A stretch of 64,000 nt of DNA, taken from Herbidospora mongoliensis. Its GTDB lineage: Bacteria; Actinomycetota; Actinomycetes; Streptosporangiales; Streptosporangiaceae. Position numbers and translations under genes: made by a program. The notes under the pieces are model-generated. The model did not search any database. It had not been told where the DNA came from and saw only the letters and a list, made by a program, of their open reading frames with translations. Numbering within the stretch: the stretch's first letter is position 1; each line of letters starts with the position of its first letter. Of the stretch, positions 16,333 through 25,442 are shown piece after piece. The stretch lies in the NCBI RefSeq assembly GCF_001570545.1, contig NZ_BBXD01000013.1, forward strand, positions 366,096 to 430,095. The letters are read 5' to 3'.

Positions 16333-16977
16333 ATGACGCGCATCCTGCTCGCCGACGACCACGCGCTGGTCCGGCGCGGGGTGCGCCTGATCCTCGACGC
16401 CGAACCCGACCTGGAGGTCGTCGCGGAGGCCGCCGACGGCGCCGAAGCAGTGGAGGCCTGCCGCGACGATGCCGTCGACCTGGCCATCCTCGACATCGCG
16501 ATGCCCCGGATGACGGGTCTTCAGGCCGCCAGGGAGATCTCGAAGCGCTGGCCGGGGATCCGCATCCTGATCCTGTCGATGTACGACAACGAGCAGTACT
16601 TCTTCGCGTCCCTCAAGGCCGGCGCGTCGGGCTACGTGCTGAAGTCGGTCGCCGACCAGGACCTCATCGAGGCGTGCCGGGCGGCGGTGCGCGGCGAGCC
16701 GTTCCTCTACCCGGGCGCGGTCACCGCGCTGATCCGCGACTACCTCCACCGCCACCGTCAGGGCGACCCGCTGCCCGACCAGATCCTGACGCCGCGCGAG
16801 GAGGAGATCGTCAAACTGATCGCCGAGGGCAACTCGACGAAGGTGATCGCCGAGATCCTGGTCATCAGCCCGAAGACGGTCGACCGCCACCGCGCCAACA
16901 TCCTGGCCAAACTCGGCATGAGCGACCGTCTCGAACTGACCCGCTACGCGATCAGGGCCGGGCTCATCGAGCCTTGA
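16333..16977 (+). CDS. NarL/LuxR-type response regulator, partner of the kinase at 14055
   Basis: A 214-residue regulator: receiver domain with acidic pocket ILLADDHALV, phospho-Asp about residue 55 in DLAILDIAMPRMTGL, and the K of SGYVLKS; then a LuxR-type helix-turn-helix (LTPREEEIVKLIAEGNSTKV, TVDRHRANILAKLGM). Its own Shine-Dalgarno GGAGG (16322-16326) survived the TnpB insertion 12 nt upstream of the start. It is now 1.35 kb from the kinase, so its transcription must pass through the element against tnpB or use a new promoter. Confidence 0.93.
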   Translation: MTRILLADDHALVRRGVRLILDAEPDLEVVAEAADGAEAVEACRDDAVDLAILDIAMPRMTGLQAAREISKRWPGIRILILSMYDNEQYFFASLKAGASGYVLKSVADQDLIEACRAAVRGEPFLYPGAVTALIRDYLHRHRQGDPLPDQILTPREEEIVKLIAEGNSTKVIAEILVISPKTVDRHRANILAKLGMSDRLELTRYAIRAGLIEP

Positions 16978-17488
16978 TCGACGCCTCGTCGAGCACGACG
17001 GCGTCGCGCCAGGGGGCGCGGCCGGAGAACTCCATGACCCCGGCGGCCACCGCGCCGAGACCCGCGAGGGCGAACATGATCGAAAGGGGCATGCTCGGCG
17101 GGATCTCAGGGTTCCAGATGTCCACGACGCCCGTGGACGGCGAACCCTCCAGGTAGAGGATCTCCCGCTGTTCCCCCACCCGCGCTCCCGGGAACTTCTT
17201 GGTGCTTCCGACCTGGGGCACGCCCTCGGCGGTCGTGAACGTGACGTACATCGTCCGTCCCTCGACCTCGGCGACCGTCCCGGTCGTGGACCTGCCGTAG
17301 GTGGGGCCGTACCAGTCGGAGTAGAAGCCGGCGCCGGCGATCAGCACGAAGGCCAGGCCCAGGAGCGCGATGGCGATGCCGCGGGCGCGGTGGTTGACCG
17401 AGGAGGGGGCGGCCGGCGGTTGTTCCTTCGCCTTGGCGAGAGCCCTCTGGTATTCGGCTAAACCGGCAGCTCTGTCGTGCACAGGCAT
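16964..17488 (-). CDS. DUF3592-like membrane protein
   Basis: A 174-residue protein from ATG 17488. A soluble N-terminal 35 residues (LAEYQRALAKAKEQPPAAPS) precede a first transmembrane helix (GIAIALLGLAFVLIAGAGF), an extracellular beta domain (TTGTVAEVEGRTMYVTFTTA, later GARVGEQREILYLEGSP) and a second helix (SIMFALAGLGAVAAGVMEF). This two-helix sandwich is the DUF3592 layout; function is unknown. Upstream open reading frame is a shadow of the next gene. It overlaps the convergent response regulator by 14 nt. Confidence 0.75.
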   Translation of the reverse strand: MPVHDRAAGLAEYQRALAKAKEQPPAAPSSVNHRARGIAIALLGLAFVLIAGAGFYSDWYGPTYGRSTTGTVAEVEGRTMYVTFTTAEGVPQVGSTKKFPGARVGEQREILYLEGSPSTGVVDIWNPEIPPSMPLSIMFALAGLGAVAAGVMEFSGRAPWRDAVVLDEASIKAR

Positions 17489-17526
17489 GGCACCCCGCCT
17501 CTGAAGATCACCCCATTTGATCTGTT

Positions 17527-18420
17527 TTACCCCGGTAGCGCAGAGCGAAAACGGGAGCGCAGGCGGCGCAGCATGCGGGCGTCGTCGAAGCCCGACTCGC
17601 GCGCCGCCGCCTCGACCGTCGTGCCGTGGCCGATCAGGTGTTCGGCGTGTTCCAGGCGCAGCGACTGCTGGTAGCGCAGCGGGGTGAGGCCGGTGGCGCG
17701 GGTGAACAGCCTGGTCAGAGTGCGTTCGCTGACGCCCGCCGCCAAGGCGAGCTTGGGCAGCGGAAGGGGTTCGGTGAAGTGCCCGTCGATCAGGTCCTGG
17801 ACCTGGTGGACGGTGTCGTCGAGGTGGTTGCGGTGCCGGAGCATCGTGCTGGCCTGGGGTTCGGTGCCGTTGCGGCGGGCGTAGACGACCATCTCCCTGG
17901 CCACCTGAGCGGCTCGGGCCGGGCCGTGGCGCAGGGCGACCACGTGGAGGGCCAGGTCGACGCCGCTGGCGATGCCGGCTGAGGTGATCACCCGGTCGTC
18001 GACGGTGAACAGCACGTCGCGGATCACCGTCGCCTTCGGGTGGCGGCGGGCCAGATCGTCCTGGAGGTCGTGGTGGGTGGTGCAGCGGCGGCCGTCGAGC
18101 AGGCCCGCGGCGCCGAACGCGCGGGCGCCGGAGCACACGCTGGCGATCACGCCGCCCGCGCGGTGGTGGTCGCGCAGACGGGTCAGGAGCGTCTCGGGGA
18201 GGGCCGCTTCGCCGCGCCAGCCGGGCACCAGGATCAGGTCGTCGCCCGTCAGCTCCGGCCAGGTCTGGCCCGCGGCCAGGGGCAGGCCCTGGGCGCTGAC
18301 CACCTGGGGGCGCTCCGCGACGTAGGCCAGGTCGTAGCCGGCCGTGTCGAAGACCTGGGCGGGACCGGCCAGGTCGAGCAGGTGCACCCCGTCGACCAGG
18401 GCGAAGACGATCAGGGTCAT
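17527..18420 (-). CDS. GlxA-type regulator (DJ-1/PfpI domain plus AraC helix-turn-helix)
   Basis: A 297-residue protein. The N-terminal DJ-1/PfpI-like half shows FALVDGVHLLDLAGPAQVFD and the nucleophile-elbow Cys in VIASVCSGARAFGAAGLLDG. The C-terminal 90 residues are an AraC helix-turn-helix (LALAAGVSERTLTRLFTRAT, then ESGFDDARMLRRLRSRF). Members regulate amine, arginine or aldehyde metabolism, with the DJ-1 half acting as a sensor. Its start overlaps the stop of the hydrolase gene by 4 nt, so the hydrolase is the probable target or partner. Confidence 0.92.
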   Translation of the reverse strand: MTLIVFALVDGVHLLDLAGPAQVFDTAGYDLAYVAERPQVVSAQGLPLAAGQTWPELTGDDLILVPGWRGEAALPETLLTRLRDHHRAGGVIASVCSGARAFGAAGLLDGRRCTTHHDLQDDLARRHPKATVIRDVLFTVDDRVITSAGIASGVDLALHVVALRHGPARAAQVAREMVVYARRNGTEPQASTMLRHRNHLDDTVHQVQDLIDGHFTEPLPLPKLALAAGVSERTLTRLFTRATGLTPLRYQQSLRLEHAEHLIGHGTTVEAAARESGFDDARMLRRLRSRFRSALPG

Positions 18421-18944
18421 TCCAGCTCGGACACCGTCGCGATGCGGGCGAACCGGTCGCGGAGCACGGCTTCGGTGCGGGCCGTAATCTCCTCGGCGGT
18501 GAAGCCGCCGACCCCTTCGGTGGTGGTCGCCTCGGTCACGAAGACGACCTGGTAGCCCAGGTCACTGGCCAGGCGGGCGGTCGTCTCCACACACTGCTCG
18601 GTACGGATCCCGCACACCACCAGCTCCCCCACCCCGGCCTCCACGAGCCGCTGCTGAAGGTTGGTCGTGGTGAACGCGTTGTGCGCCGACTTGTACAGAA
18701 TCGGCTCCCCGGCGACCGGCTGGTCGAGCTCGGAAAGCAGCTTCACGTGACCCGACGCGGGGTCGAACACACCGCCGCTGCCCGCTTCGGTGTGCAGCAC
18801 CCAGACGACCAGCTCGCCGCGCGACCGGGCCGCCCGGACCAACCGGTTGACCGGCTCGGCGATCTTCGGGTTGCCGATCCGGTCCCACTCGGAGCGGGCG
18901 CGGAAGGATTCCTGGACATCGATGACGATGAGCGCTCTGTTCAT
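18417..18944 (-). CDS. Isochorismatase-family cysteine hydrolase
   Basis: A 175-residue hydrolase with the family triad: Asp in ALIVIDVQESF near residue 9, Lys in PILYKSAHNAF, and nucleophile Cys in VCGIRTEQCVETTAR. Substrates in the family include isochorismate, nicotinamide, N-carbamoyl compounds and other amides; nothing in the sequence decides among them. It is the first gene of a two-gene operon with the GlxA-type regulator, suggesting an amide or nitrogen-compound degradation step under its control. Confidence 0.92.
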   Translation of the reverse strand: MNRALIVIDVQESFRARSEWDRIGNPKIAEPVNRLVRAARSRGELVVWVLHTEAGSGGVFDPASGHVKLLSELDQPVAGEPILYKSAHNAFTTTNLQQRLVEAGVGELVVCGIRTEQCVETTARLASDLGYQVVFVTEATTTEGVGGFTAEEITARTEAVLRDRFARIATVSELE

Positions 18945-19014
18945 GCCTACCAGTCTGACCCGCGAAAATGCCCAGAGAACAGGCCGAATCGGGTCCCGGG
19001 CCGGACCGATCCGG

Positions 19015-19740
19015 TCACGTACGGGACAGGAACTCGCGGGTCCGCGGATGCTGCGGCGCCCCGAAGATCTGGTCAGGATGCCCGCGTTCCAGCAACACGC
19101 CGTCGGCCAGGAAGCACACCGTGTCGGCGATGTCGCGGGCGAAGCCCATCTCGTGGGTGGCCAGGATCATCGTCATGCCCGACTCCTTGAGCTCCCTGAT
19201 CACCCCGAGCACCTCGTTGACCAGCGTCGGGTCGAGCGCCGAGGTCACCTCGTCGAGCAGCAGCAGCCGGGGCTGCGTCGCGATGGCCCGGATGATCGCC
19301 ACCCGCTGCTGCTGGCCGCCGGACAGCCGGTCGGGGTAGTCGCGCGCCTTCGTCTCCAGCCCGAACCGGGTCAGCAGCTCCCGCGCCTGCTCCTCGGCCT
19401 GCGCGCGGCCGACGCCGTGCACCTTCCGGGGCGCGAGGGTGATGTTGTCGAGCACGGTCATGTGCGGGAACAGGTTGTAGGCCTGGAAGACGATCCCGAT
19501 GCGTTTGCGCACGTCGTCGGGGTCGGTCCGGACGTCGGTGATCTCGACGTCGTCGAGCAGGATCGCGCCGTCGTCCACGGTCTCCAGCAGGTTCACGCAG
19601 CGCAGCAGGGTCGACTTCCCCGAGCCGGAGGCGCCGATGAGGCAGACGACCTCGTGGGTGTCGACGGTGAGATCGACGCCCTTGAGGACGTCGTGCTCCC
19701 CGTACCGCTTCCAGACCCCGTCGATCGTGAGGAGGGTCAT
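19015..19740 (-). CDS. Polar amino acid ABC transporter ATP-binding protein
   Basis: A 241-residue ATPase with Walker A GASGSGKST, Q-loop FQAYNLFPHMTVLDN, signature LSGGQQQRV, Walker B LLLLDEVTSALD and switch His in LATHEMGFARDI. It is a GlnQ/HisP-type subunit. It is the last gene of a three-gene operon (binding protein, permease, ATPase) and overlaps the permease by 4 nt. One point is unusual: the usual DEP after Walker B is DEV here, a common variant. Confidence 0.95.
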   Translation of the reverse strand: MTLLTIDGVWKRYGEHDVLKGVDLTVDTHEVVCLIGASGSGKSTLLRCVNLLETVDDGAILLDDVEITDVRTDPDDVRKRIGIVFQAYNLFPHMTVLDNITLAPRKVHGVGRAQAEEQARELLTRFGLETKARDYPDRLSGGQQQRVAIIRAIATQPRLLLLDEVTSALDPTLVNEVLGVIRELKESGMTMILATHEMGFARDIADTVCFLADGVLLERGHPDQIFGAPQHPRTREFLSRT

Positions 19741-20585
19741 GTCGCGCCTCCGCGCTGACGTGCCGCGCGGGCGGCCAGATGATCGGTGAAGCGGGCCATC
19801 GGCACCGTCAGCGCCACGAACAGCAGCGCGGCGGTGACGTAGGGGGTGTAGTTGAACGACTCGGCCGCGTGGATCTGCGCCTGCCGCAGCGCCTCCAGGG
19901 GCCCGAGCATCGCGACGAGCGCGGTGTCCTTCTGGAGAGACGCGAAGTCGTTGAGCAGCGGCGGCACGACTCTTCTGACGGCCTGCGGGACGACGACGTA
20001 CCGCATCGTCTTCCCATGGGACAGCCCGAGCGACCGCGCGGCGGCCTTCTGACTCGGGTGGATGGAGTCGATCCCCGAGCGGAACACCTCGGCGACGAAG
20101 GAGGTGTACGACAGGATCAGCGCGATCGTCCCCAGCACCACCGGATCGTTCGGCACCCCCTGAAGCTGGAGCGCCGGGACGCCGAACCCGACCAGGTAGA
20201 CCAGCAGGATGACCGGGATGCCGCGGAAGACGTCGGTGTAGAGCGCGGCGAGAGCCCTCAAAGGGAAGAACACCGGCGACCGCAGCCCGCGCAGCAGCGC
20301 CACCCCGAGCCCGAGCACCAGGATGATCGGCTCGGCGATCAGGAAGATCCCCACGTTCAGCAGGAACCCTCTGAGCACATCGGGCAGCGCGGTGACCAGG
20401 GCGTCCCAGCTGAAGAACGTCTCCCGCACCCGGGGCCAGCCCGGCGAGGCGAGCAGCCCGAAGACCACCAGGCCGACCACGACGACCGTGGAGATCGTCG
20501 CGGCCGACAGCGACCGCCGCCCCTGGGCCTTGAGGAGTTTCTCGCGTTCCTTCTGGCGGTCGCTCTTGACCCAGGTGGTCGTCAC
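19737..20585 (-). CDS. Polar amino acid ABC transporter permease
   Basis: A 282-residue permease with about five helices and the HisM/GlnP-type coupling loop (LSYTSFVAEVFRSGIDSIHP then SQKAAARSLGLSHGKTMRYV, VVPQAVRRVVPPLLNDF). GTG 20585 was taken as the start because it overlaps the binding-protein stop by 4 nt; the longer frame from 20621 would overlap 40 nt. A charged N-terminal segment (SDRQKEREKLLKAQGRRS) precedes the first helix. A single permease gene suggests a homodimer channel. Confidence 0.92.
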   Translation of the reverse strand: MTTTWVKSDRQKEREKLLKAQGRRSLSAATISTVVVVGLVVFGLLASPGWPRVRETFFSWDALVTALPDVLRGFLLNVGIFLIAEPIILVLGLGVALLRGLRSPVFFPLRALAALYTDVFRGIPVILLVYLVGFGVPALQLQGVPNDPVVLGTIALILSYTSFVAEVFRSGIDSIHPSQKAAARSLGLSHGKTMRYVVVPQAVRRVVPPLLNDFASLQKDTALVAMLGPLEALRQAQIHAAESFNYTPYVTAALLFVALTVPMARFTDHLAARAARQRGGAT

Positions 20586-21454
20586 GAGAGTTCGGGCGCG
20601 CCCGCGGTCGAGGTCAGCCACTGCTGCTCGATCGCGGCCAGCTCACCAGACGACTTCAGCTCGGCCAGCGCCTTGTTGACGCAGCTCACGAGGGTGTTGC
20701 CCTTCTCGAAGAGCAGCCCGAACTCCTCCGGCGTGCCACCGGAGGCGGCGAACTGCCCGACGATCTTCGAGCCTTCGATCTGCGCGGCGGTGACGTAGAA
20801 CGCGGTCGGCAGGTCGACCACGATGGCGTCGATCTGCTTGTTCTTCAGCGCGTTGACGGCGTCGATCTGCTGGTTGAACACGCTCGGGTCGGCTTCCGGC
20901 TGGATGATCTCGCGCACCGCGCTCAGCGCGGTGGTCCCGGCCTGTACGCCGATCTTCGCGCCCTTGAGCCCGGCGAGGTTCGTCGCGGAGGCGAACTCGG
21001 AGTCGCCCAGCGAGACGACGGCCTGCTTGACGGTGTAGTAGCCGTCAGAGAAGTCGACCGCCTTCGCCCGCTCGGGCGTGATGGAGACCTGGTTGATGTC
21101 GAAGTCGAACTTCTTCGGGCCGGGCGCGAACGACGAGTCGAACGGGACGGTCTCCCACACGACCTCGGTCGGCGCGAACCCGAGACCCTTCGCGACGGCC
21201 GCCGCCACCGCGCCCTCGAAGCCCTGCCCGTTGTCGGGGGCGTCGTCCTTGAACCAGGGCTCGTACGCCGGCTTGTCGGTCCCGATGGTGAGCTTGCCCG
21301 GCGTGATCAGCTTGAGGCTCTCCTTGGCGCACGCGTCCACGGCCGAGGCCGTCCCACTGGGGGCCGCCGCCGGGGGCGTGGCCGTCTCTTCGGGAGCGCA
21401 GGCGGTGGCGAGGATGAGCACACCGGCCGCCAGGAGAAGCGAGGAACGGTGCAT
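20582..21454 (-). CDS. Amino acid ABC transporter substrate-binding lipoprotein
   Basis: A 290-residue SBP_bac_3 protein. The signal peptide ends with a lipobox (LILATAC, Cys about residue 20), so the mature protein is lipid-anchored. Ligand-domain marks are LTIGTDKPAYEPWF, DFDINQVSITPERAKAVDFS and LKGAKIGVQAGTTALSAV. ATG 21454 has GGAGG 7 nt upstream. First gene of the transporter operon. Substrate is probably a polar amino acid such as glutamate, glutamine or a basic residue, which cannot be fixed from sequence alone. Confidence 0.93.
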   Translation of the reverse strand: MHRSSLLLAAGVLILATACAPEETATPPAAAPSGTASAVDACAKESLKLITPGKLTIGTDKPAYEPWFKDDAPDNGQGFEGAVAAAVAKGLGFAPTEVVWETVPFDSSFAPGPKKFDFDINQVSITPERAKAVDFSDGYYTVKQAVVSLGDSEFASATNLAGLKGAKIGVQAGTTALSAVREIIQPEADPSVFNQQIDAVNALKNKQIDAIVVDLPTAFYVTAAQIEGSKIVGQFAASGGTPEEFGLLFEKGNTLVSCVNKALAELKSSGELAAIEQQWLTSTAGAPELS

Positions 21455-21496
21455 GAGGGAGCCTCCGGGGTCGTACGTGGTCAACCCCCCGATGAT

Positions 21497-21512
21497 GTCG
21501 GAAATGTCCGAC
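21497..21512. promoter_or_regulatory. Small inverted repeat in divergent region
   Basis: GTCGGA-AATG-TCCGAC forms a perfect 6-bp inverted repeat between the divergent binding-protein gene (start 21454) and the membrane protein gene (start 21643). It may be an operator. The remaining part of this 188-nt gap shows no convincing -35/-10 pair. Confidence 0.25.
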
Positions 21513-21642
21513 CTCGGCAAATACACAAAACCGTCCCGATACGATCACGAACCGTAAACGGCCGCATCGGCGCACGCACGATCCGGCCCCAGAATGATCA
21601 CGGCTATCGGTTTCCGCGGGATCACCGCCTTCTCTGGGAGTT

Positions 21643-23025
21643 GTGCGGCATACATGGATCGGCCAGCCCCTGACCGTGCTGGCCCTGGTCGTTCTCGTCG
21701 TGAACGATCATGTGCTGAAACAGGCCTTTCCCGGATTCGTGACCGGGAAGCTGAGTGACGTCGCCGGACTCATCCTCCTTCCTCCTCTGCTCGATCTGGT
21801 GCTGCGGCGCCCGAAGGTCTCCATCGCCGTCACGGGAATCGCGTTCACGCTGGTCAAGGCGAGCGCCACCGGCGCGTGGCTGGCCTCGGAGGCCTGGTCG
21901 CTGGTGTTCGACCCGTCGGTGGTCCTCGCCGACCCCACCGACCTGCTGGCCCTGCCCGCGCTGTGGGCTGCCTGGTGGGCGTACCGGCACCCGGTTCCGG
22001 TGCACAAGGCCGTGGTGTTCCTCCTGGTCCCGCCCGCCGTGCTGGCGGTGGCCGCGACGAGCATGGCGGCGTACGACTGGCCGTACACCGCCTACGCCGT
22101 CGTGTCCGACGGGGACGAGATCGTCGTCCACACCGAGGGCGGATACGGCTATGGCCGCGACCTGATCGCCTACCGGACCCGCGACGGCGTCACCTGGGAC
22201 AAGTGGATCCAGCACGACCTGATCGAGGGCGCGGCCAAGGCCTGCCTGGGGGCGAGGTGCTACCGGGTCGCGCGCGGTCATCTGCGGGTGGAGGAGTCGC
22301 GGGCCGGTGTGTGGACGCCCGTGTGGAGCATCCCGGACAAGATCCGTGATCACCTGTTCCGCTTCTATCCCGAGGGGAACCCGGCGTACTCGAGCGATAT
22401 GAAGGAACCGGTGGAGTCGTTGTCCGTCGCGGTGACCGAGCGGCTGGTGGTCGTCGCGAACGGCGCCGACGGCATCGCCCTGCGGGACGCCCGGGGCGCC
22501 TGGCACCGGCTCGGCATCGGTCCCGGCGGCTTCGACCCGGCCAGGGCGGCGCCGTTGACCGTGTCGGGCCGCTATGACGTGTTCGTTCTCGCGAGCCTGG
22601 CGGCTCTGGTCGCCACGTTGCTGGCGCTGTTCGGGGGCGCCCACAGCCCTTTGGTCGTGGTGGGCGGGGCCATGATGGTCTTCGGCCTGTGGGTGGCCTT
22701 GAGCTCGGGAGAGTCATTGATCATCTCGGGCGCGCTGCCCTTCGGGCTGATGGTCTGTCTGCCGGGGACCGGTCTGGTGGCCTTCGGGGTCTCCCGGGCC
22801 AGGCCGCCGGGGCGGCTGGTCCCGGTGAGCCTGCTCGCCGGGCTGCTGGCCGTGGCCGCGGTGGTGGCGCCCTACGCCGCCTGGCAGGCCGGTTGGCTGG
22901 AGCTCTACTCCGACGCGGACACCGGAGCGAAGATCGCCTTCGGGGCCGTGGCTCTGGCGGCGATCGGGGCCGGGGACTGGACGCGGCGGCCGAACGTTCC
23001 GGTTCCGCACGGCGGGTGGTCATGA
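21643..23025 (+). CDS. Uncharacterised membrane protein, paralogue A
   Basis: A 460-residue protein starting at GTG 21643 (GGGAG upstream). Residues 1-145 hold four hydrophobic segments with the motif [19 protein letters not shown] and [20 protein letters not shown]; a soluble beta-rich domain follows (about 150-305: [40 protein letters not shown]), then four to five C-terminal helices. The soluble domain faces outside by helix count and resembles a small propeller or photosynthesis-factor-like fold, not a named family. Its stop overlaps the start of paralogue B (ATGA). I do not recognise a function. Confidence 0.85.
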   Translation: MRHTWIGQPLTVLALVVLVVNDHVLKQAFPGFVTGKLSDVAGLILLPPLLDLVLRRPKVSIAVTGIAFTLVKASATGAWLASEAWSLVFDPSVVLADPTDLLALPALWAAWWAYRHPVPVHKAVVFLLVPPAVLAVAATSMAAYDWPYTAYAVVSDGDEIVVHTEGGYGYGRDLIAYRTRDGVTWDKWIQHDLIEGAAKACLGARCYRVARGHLRVEESRAGVWTPVWSIPDKIRDHLFRFYPEGNPAYSSDMKEPVESLSVAVTERLVVVANGADGIALRDARGAWHRLGIGPGGFDPARAAPLTVSGRYDVFVLASLAALVATLLALFGGAHSPLVVVGGAMMVFGLWVALSSGESLIISGALPFGLMVCLPGTGLVAFGVSRARPPGRLVPVSLLAGLLAVAAVVAPYAAWQAGWLELYSDADTGAKIAFGAVALAAIGAGDWTRRPNVPVPHGGWS

Positions 23026-24431
23026 CCATGCGGCCTTCGTGGATCGGCCAGCCCCTGACCGTGCTGGCGCTGGTCGTGCTCGTCGTCAACGACCATCTGC
23101 TGAAATTCACGTGGCCCGGGTTCGTCACCGGGAAACTCAGCGACGTCGCCGGGCTGATCGTCGCGCCCGCCCTGCTCGACCTGCTGCTCCGCCGTCCCGC
23201 CCTCTCGATCGCGCTGACCGGCATGGGGTTCACCCTCGTCAAGGCCACCGAGACGGGGGCCTGGCTGGCCTCCGAGGCGTGGTCGCTCGTCTGGGGACCG
23301 TCGGTGATCCTCGCCGACCTCACGGACCTGCTCGCCCTGCCCGCGCTGTACGCCGCCTGGTGGGCCTCCCGGAACCCGGTGCCCGTGGGGCGGACCGTGG
23401 TCATCCTGCTGATCCCGGCCGCGGTGCTGGCGGTGACCGCCACCGGCCCGGGACCGACCTGGTACACCTACACCGCCTACAGCGTGGCGGAGCGCGGCGG
23501 GACGATCATCGTGCACACCCGGGGCGGCCTGGGCGGCGGGAGAATCGACGACGACGGCCCCGTCTTCGTCTCCGCAGACGCCCACGCCTGGTCCCTCATG
23601 GCCTCCCCCAAGCCGGCGGCCGTTCCATCGAGGTCAGACTGCGACGGCAGTCGCTGCTACCGGGTCGTGCCCGGCCGGTTGAAGGTCGAGGAGGCGGTGG
23701 CGGGCCGGTGGGTCACCGCCTGGGAGGTCCCCGTCGAGGCGCAGGACCGGCTGGCGCGCGCGAACCCGCCCCAATACCAAGAGGATCGCGAAGCGACCGA
23801 GTCGCTGGGCGTCGCGGCGGTCAACGGAGTCGTGGTGGTCGCGAACGGCGCCGACGGTATCGCCGTCAGGGACGCCTCGGGAGCCTGGCAGCGGCTGGGC
23901 ATCGGCGAAGACGGCTTCCGCGAGTCGTTCACGGTGCCGTTGACCGTCACGGGCCGCTACGACGACACACTGCCGATGAACGCGCTGATGGTCGCCATCG
24001 CGGCCGGGCTGCTGACCCTGACCATGGGGGTGCGCCGGACCAGTTTCGCCCTCGGAGCGCTGGTCATCTGGCTGGGCTCCTGGGGCGCCCTGACGCCGCG
24101 GGATCACCGGACCATCGGCATGATCGACGTCAACATCCCGATGCTGCTGGTCCTGGGCGTACCGGTCGCGATCGTGGTGATGACGATCTCGGCGGGCCGG
24201 GCGGCCCCTCCCGGGTGGATCTGGCCCATCGGGTGTGTCGTCGGCGGGCTCGTGTGGTCGCTGATCATGTTGCCGTTCATCGCCTGGAGCGCCGGTTGGG
24301 TGCCCACGTACGCGCAGGCCACGGTCTTGGCCGTGGTGCTCAGCGCGGTGACGGCGGCGGGCGGCGCCTGGATCATGTTCCGATACGCAAAACCGCAGCA
24401 CCTCGCACCCGACCATTGGCCAGATCCGTGA
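23022..24431 (+). CDS. Uncharacterised membrane protein, paralogue B
   Basis: A 469-residue protein sharing the whole layout of the upstream gene: near-identical N-terminal motif ([19 protein letters not shown]), the same [27 protein letters not shown] and [14 protein letters not shown] segments, a diverged extracytoplasmic domain with a [18 protein letters not shown] stretch containing two nearby Cys (also in A), and C-terminal helices. ATG 23022 overlaps the A stop; ATG 23028 aligns better with A and is an alternative. Tandem duplication is clear. The 3' end overlaps the convergent dehydrogenase by 59 nt. Confidence 0.85.
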   Translation: MTMRPSWIGQPLTVLALVVLVVNDHLLKFTWPGFVTGKLSDVAGLIVAPALLDLLLRRPALSIALTGMGFTLVKATETGAWLASEAWSLVWGPSVILADLTDLLALPALYAAWWASRNPVPVGRTVVILLIPAAVLAVTATGPGPTWYTYTAYSVAERGGTIIVHTRGGLGGGRIDDDGPVFVSADAHAWSLMASPKPAAVPSRSDCDGSRCYRVVPGRLKVEEAVAGRWVTAWEVPVEAQDRLARANPPQYQEDREATESLGVAAVNGVVVVANGADGIAVRDASGAWQRLGIGEDGFRESFTVPLTVTGRYDDTLPMNALMVAIAAGLLTLTMGVRRTSFALGALVIWLGSWGALTPRDHRTIGMIDVNIPMLLVLGVPVAIVVMTISAGRAAPPGWIWPIGCVVGGLVWSLIMLPFIAWSAGWVPTYAQATVLAVVLSAVTAAGGAWIMFRYAKPQHLAPDHWPDP

Positions 24432-25341
24432 GTGCCCGGTCGGCCTGGTCGAGCGGATAGGGAGTGGTCTCGACGGTCAGCGGGTGGTCGGCGACGAACT
24501 CCAGGAAGGCGTGGCCGTCTTCACGCGTGTTGGCCGTCACCGAGCGCAGGTCGCGCTCCTCGAACAGGTGCTTGTCGTAGTTCAGCACCGGGATGTCGGT
24601 CAGGTGGATGCCGGCGACGGCCAGCGTGCCGCCCCGGTCGAGGGCTTCGAGCGCGGTCGGCACCAGGTCGCCGACCGGCGCGAACAGGATCGCGGCGTCG
24701 AGCTTCTCCGGGGGCTGCTCGTAGGCGCCCGACGCACTGGCCGCGCCCAGGGAGAGGGCGAGCTTGCGCGCCTCCTCAGATCGGGTCAGCACGTGGACCG
24801 TCGCCCCCCGCTTGATCGCGACCTGTGTGGTCAGGTGGGCGGACGCGCCGAAGCCGTAGATGCCGAGCCGTCCGCCCGGCGGGAGTTCGGCCCGGAGCAG
24901 CGAGCGGTAGCCGATGATTCCCGCGCACAGCAGCGGCGCGAGTTTCTCCGCCGGATAGTCGTCGGGCAGCGGATAAACGTAATCGCTCGACGCGACCAAA
25001 TATTCGGCGTAACCGCCGTCGGCGTCCCATCCGGTATAGGTCGAATTCGGGCACAGGTTCTCGTTGCCGCGCCGGCAGTATTGACAGGTCCCGTCGGTCG
25101 AGCGCAGCCAGGCGACACCGACCCGCTCGCCGGTGCCCACGATCCGGCCGACGGCCTGGTGCCCCGGCACGGTCCTCGGCCGGTGCGGCGGCAGCTCACC
25201 TTCGAGAAGATGCAGGTCGGTGCGGCATACGCCGCACACCTCGACCCGCACGAGCACCTCGCCCGGCCCTGCCTCAGGAACCGGCAGCCGAGTGAACTCC
25301 AGCGTCCCCGGCCGGGCCACCACCCAGGCGTTCATGTCCAT
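24373..25341 (-). CDS. Zinc-dependent alcohol dehydrogenase-like protein
   Basis: A 322-residue medium-chain dehydrogenase/reductase. Catalytic-zinc residues appear in [19 protein letters not shown] and [13 protein letters not shown]; the Rossmann part starts [20 protein letters not shown]. The structural-zinc loop [18 protein letters not shown] shows three cysteines where four are usual, the first being replaced, which may weaken or alter that site. Likely NAD(P)-dependent oxidation of an alcohol. Divergent from the gene at 25443. Confidence 0.9.
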   Translation of the reverse strand: MDMNAWVVARPGTLEFTRLPVPEAGPGEVLVRVEVCGVCRTDLHLLEGELPPHRPRTVPGHQAVGRIVGTGERVGVAWLRSTDGTCQYCRRGNENLCPNSTYTGWDADGGYAEYLVASSDYVYPLPDDYPAEKLAPLLCAGIIGYRSLLRAELPPGGRLGIYGFGASAHLTTQVAIKRGATVHVLTRSEEARKLALSLGAASASGAYEQPPEKLDAAILFAPVGDLVPTALEALDRGGTLAVAGIHLTDIPVLNYDKHLFEERDLRSVTANTREDGHAFLEFVADHPLTVETTPYPLDQADRALTDLANGRVRGAAVLRIGT

Positions 25342-25442
25342 AAATCCGACGATAGGCGGCTCTCCGCAAGGAATTGATAAAAGCTGGCCAATAGCCGCAT
25401 TTGGCAGCAGGCAATTCGAATACCGCTACTTATCATCCTGAT

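Noticed and set aside
13350..21506. Shared GTCGGAAATGTC at 13350 and 21497 as a common regulatory motif
   Set aside because: A 12-base match between two places is expected many times by chance in 64 kb, and the flanks differ.
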